DNA of 64,000 nucleotides from Pelodera strongyloides (Eukaryota > Nematoda > Chromadorea > Rhabditida > Rhabditidae): positions 434,001 to 498,000 of the forward strand of contig JAANDG010000031.1 of the NCBI GenBank assembly GCA_036852015.1. The letters are read 5' to 3'. Below are positions 63,991 through 64,000 of this stretch, piece by piece. Position numbers and translations under genes: made by a program. The notes beneath the pieces were generated by a model. That model was not told the origin of the DNA. It made no database searches and was given only the letters and a program-made list of their open reading frames with translations. Positions within the stretch are counted from its first letter, which is position 1. Every line of letters begins with the position of its first letter.

Positions 63991-64000
63991 TGAGGTCTCA

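Overview
This is a nuclear genome window from a metazoan, most probably a nematode. Four things point there. Many minus-strand first exons are preceded by a pyrimidine-rich AG acceptor only 0-10 nt before the ATG, the pattern left by spliced-leader trans-splicing. The gene set includes an NHR-23/HR3 receptor, an HNF4-type receptor, a SHC adaptor and a CDK2-like kinase. There is an interstitial tract of the nematode telomere hexamer (GCCTAA on this strand). Exons are short with canonical GT/AG introns. The base composition is AT-rich, and most of the window is intron or intergenic DNA filled with small inverted-repeat elements.

Layout. 1-4427: 3' part of a Ty3/gypsy LTR retrotransposon with pol split by frameshifts, followed by its 3' LTR. 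5-14 kb: a minus-strand tandem cluster of at least four small trans-spliced genes. Each has a soluble charged first exon and a second exon encoding a Cys-rich single membrane helix; one copy has expanded to carry a PQTAPAPR repeat, and one intron is filled by a GGGGTAGT minisatellite. 11.6 kb: a tRNA-derived SINE. 16.2-24 kb (possible extra 5' exons to 30.3 kb): a complete nuclear receptor of the HR3/ROR/NHR-23 type. 36.6-41.7 kb: an unrecognised multi-exon gene built mostly from phase-1 exons, three of which look duplicated. 41.8-42.3 kb: two tRNA-Gly(UCC) genes in an inverted duplication.

42.8-55.5 kb: a SHC-type PTB-CH1-SH2 adaptor gene on the plus strand. Its large third intron contains, on the opposite strand, an entire CDK2-like kinase gene (PSTCIRE) and a small gene for a putative secreted peptide. 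57.4-64 kb: an HNF4-type nuclear receptor on the minus strand that runs off the right edge and has one ligand-binding exon with an unresolved reading frame.

Mobile DNA: a family of about 170-190 bp palindromic MITEs that start and end in TTAA is repeated at least thirteen times. There are also two further TTAA families and two families ending in GAGGCC(A/G)TATTCACCA, several of them close to splice sites. The most interesting and least explained content is the small membrane-protein family, followed by the nested SHC/CDK locus and the exon-duplicated orphan gene. All gene models come from reading splice phase by eye, without transcripts or database searches.
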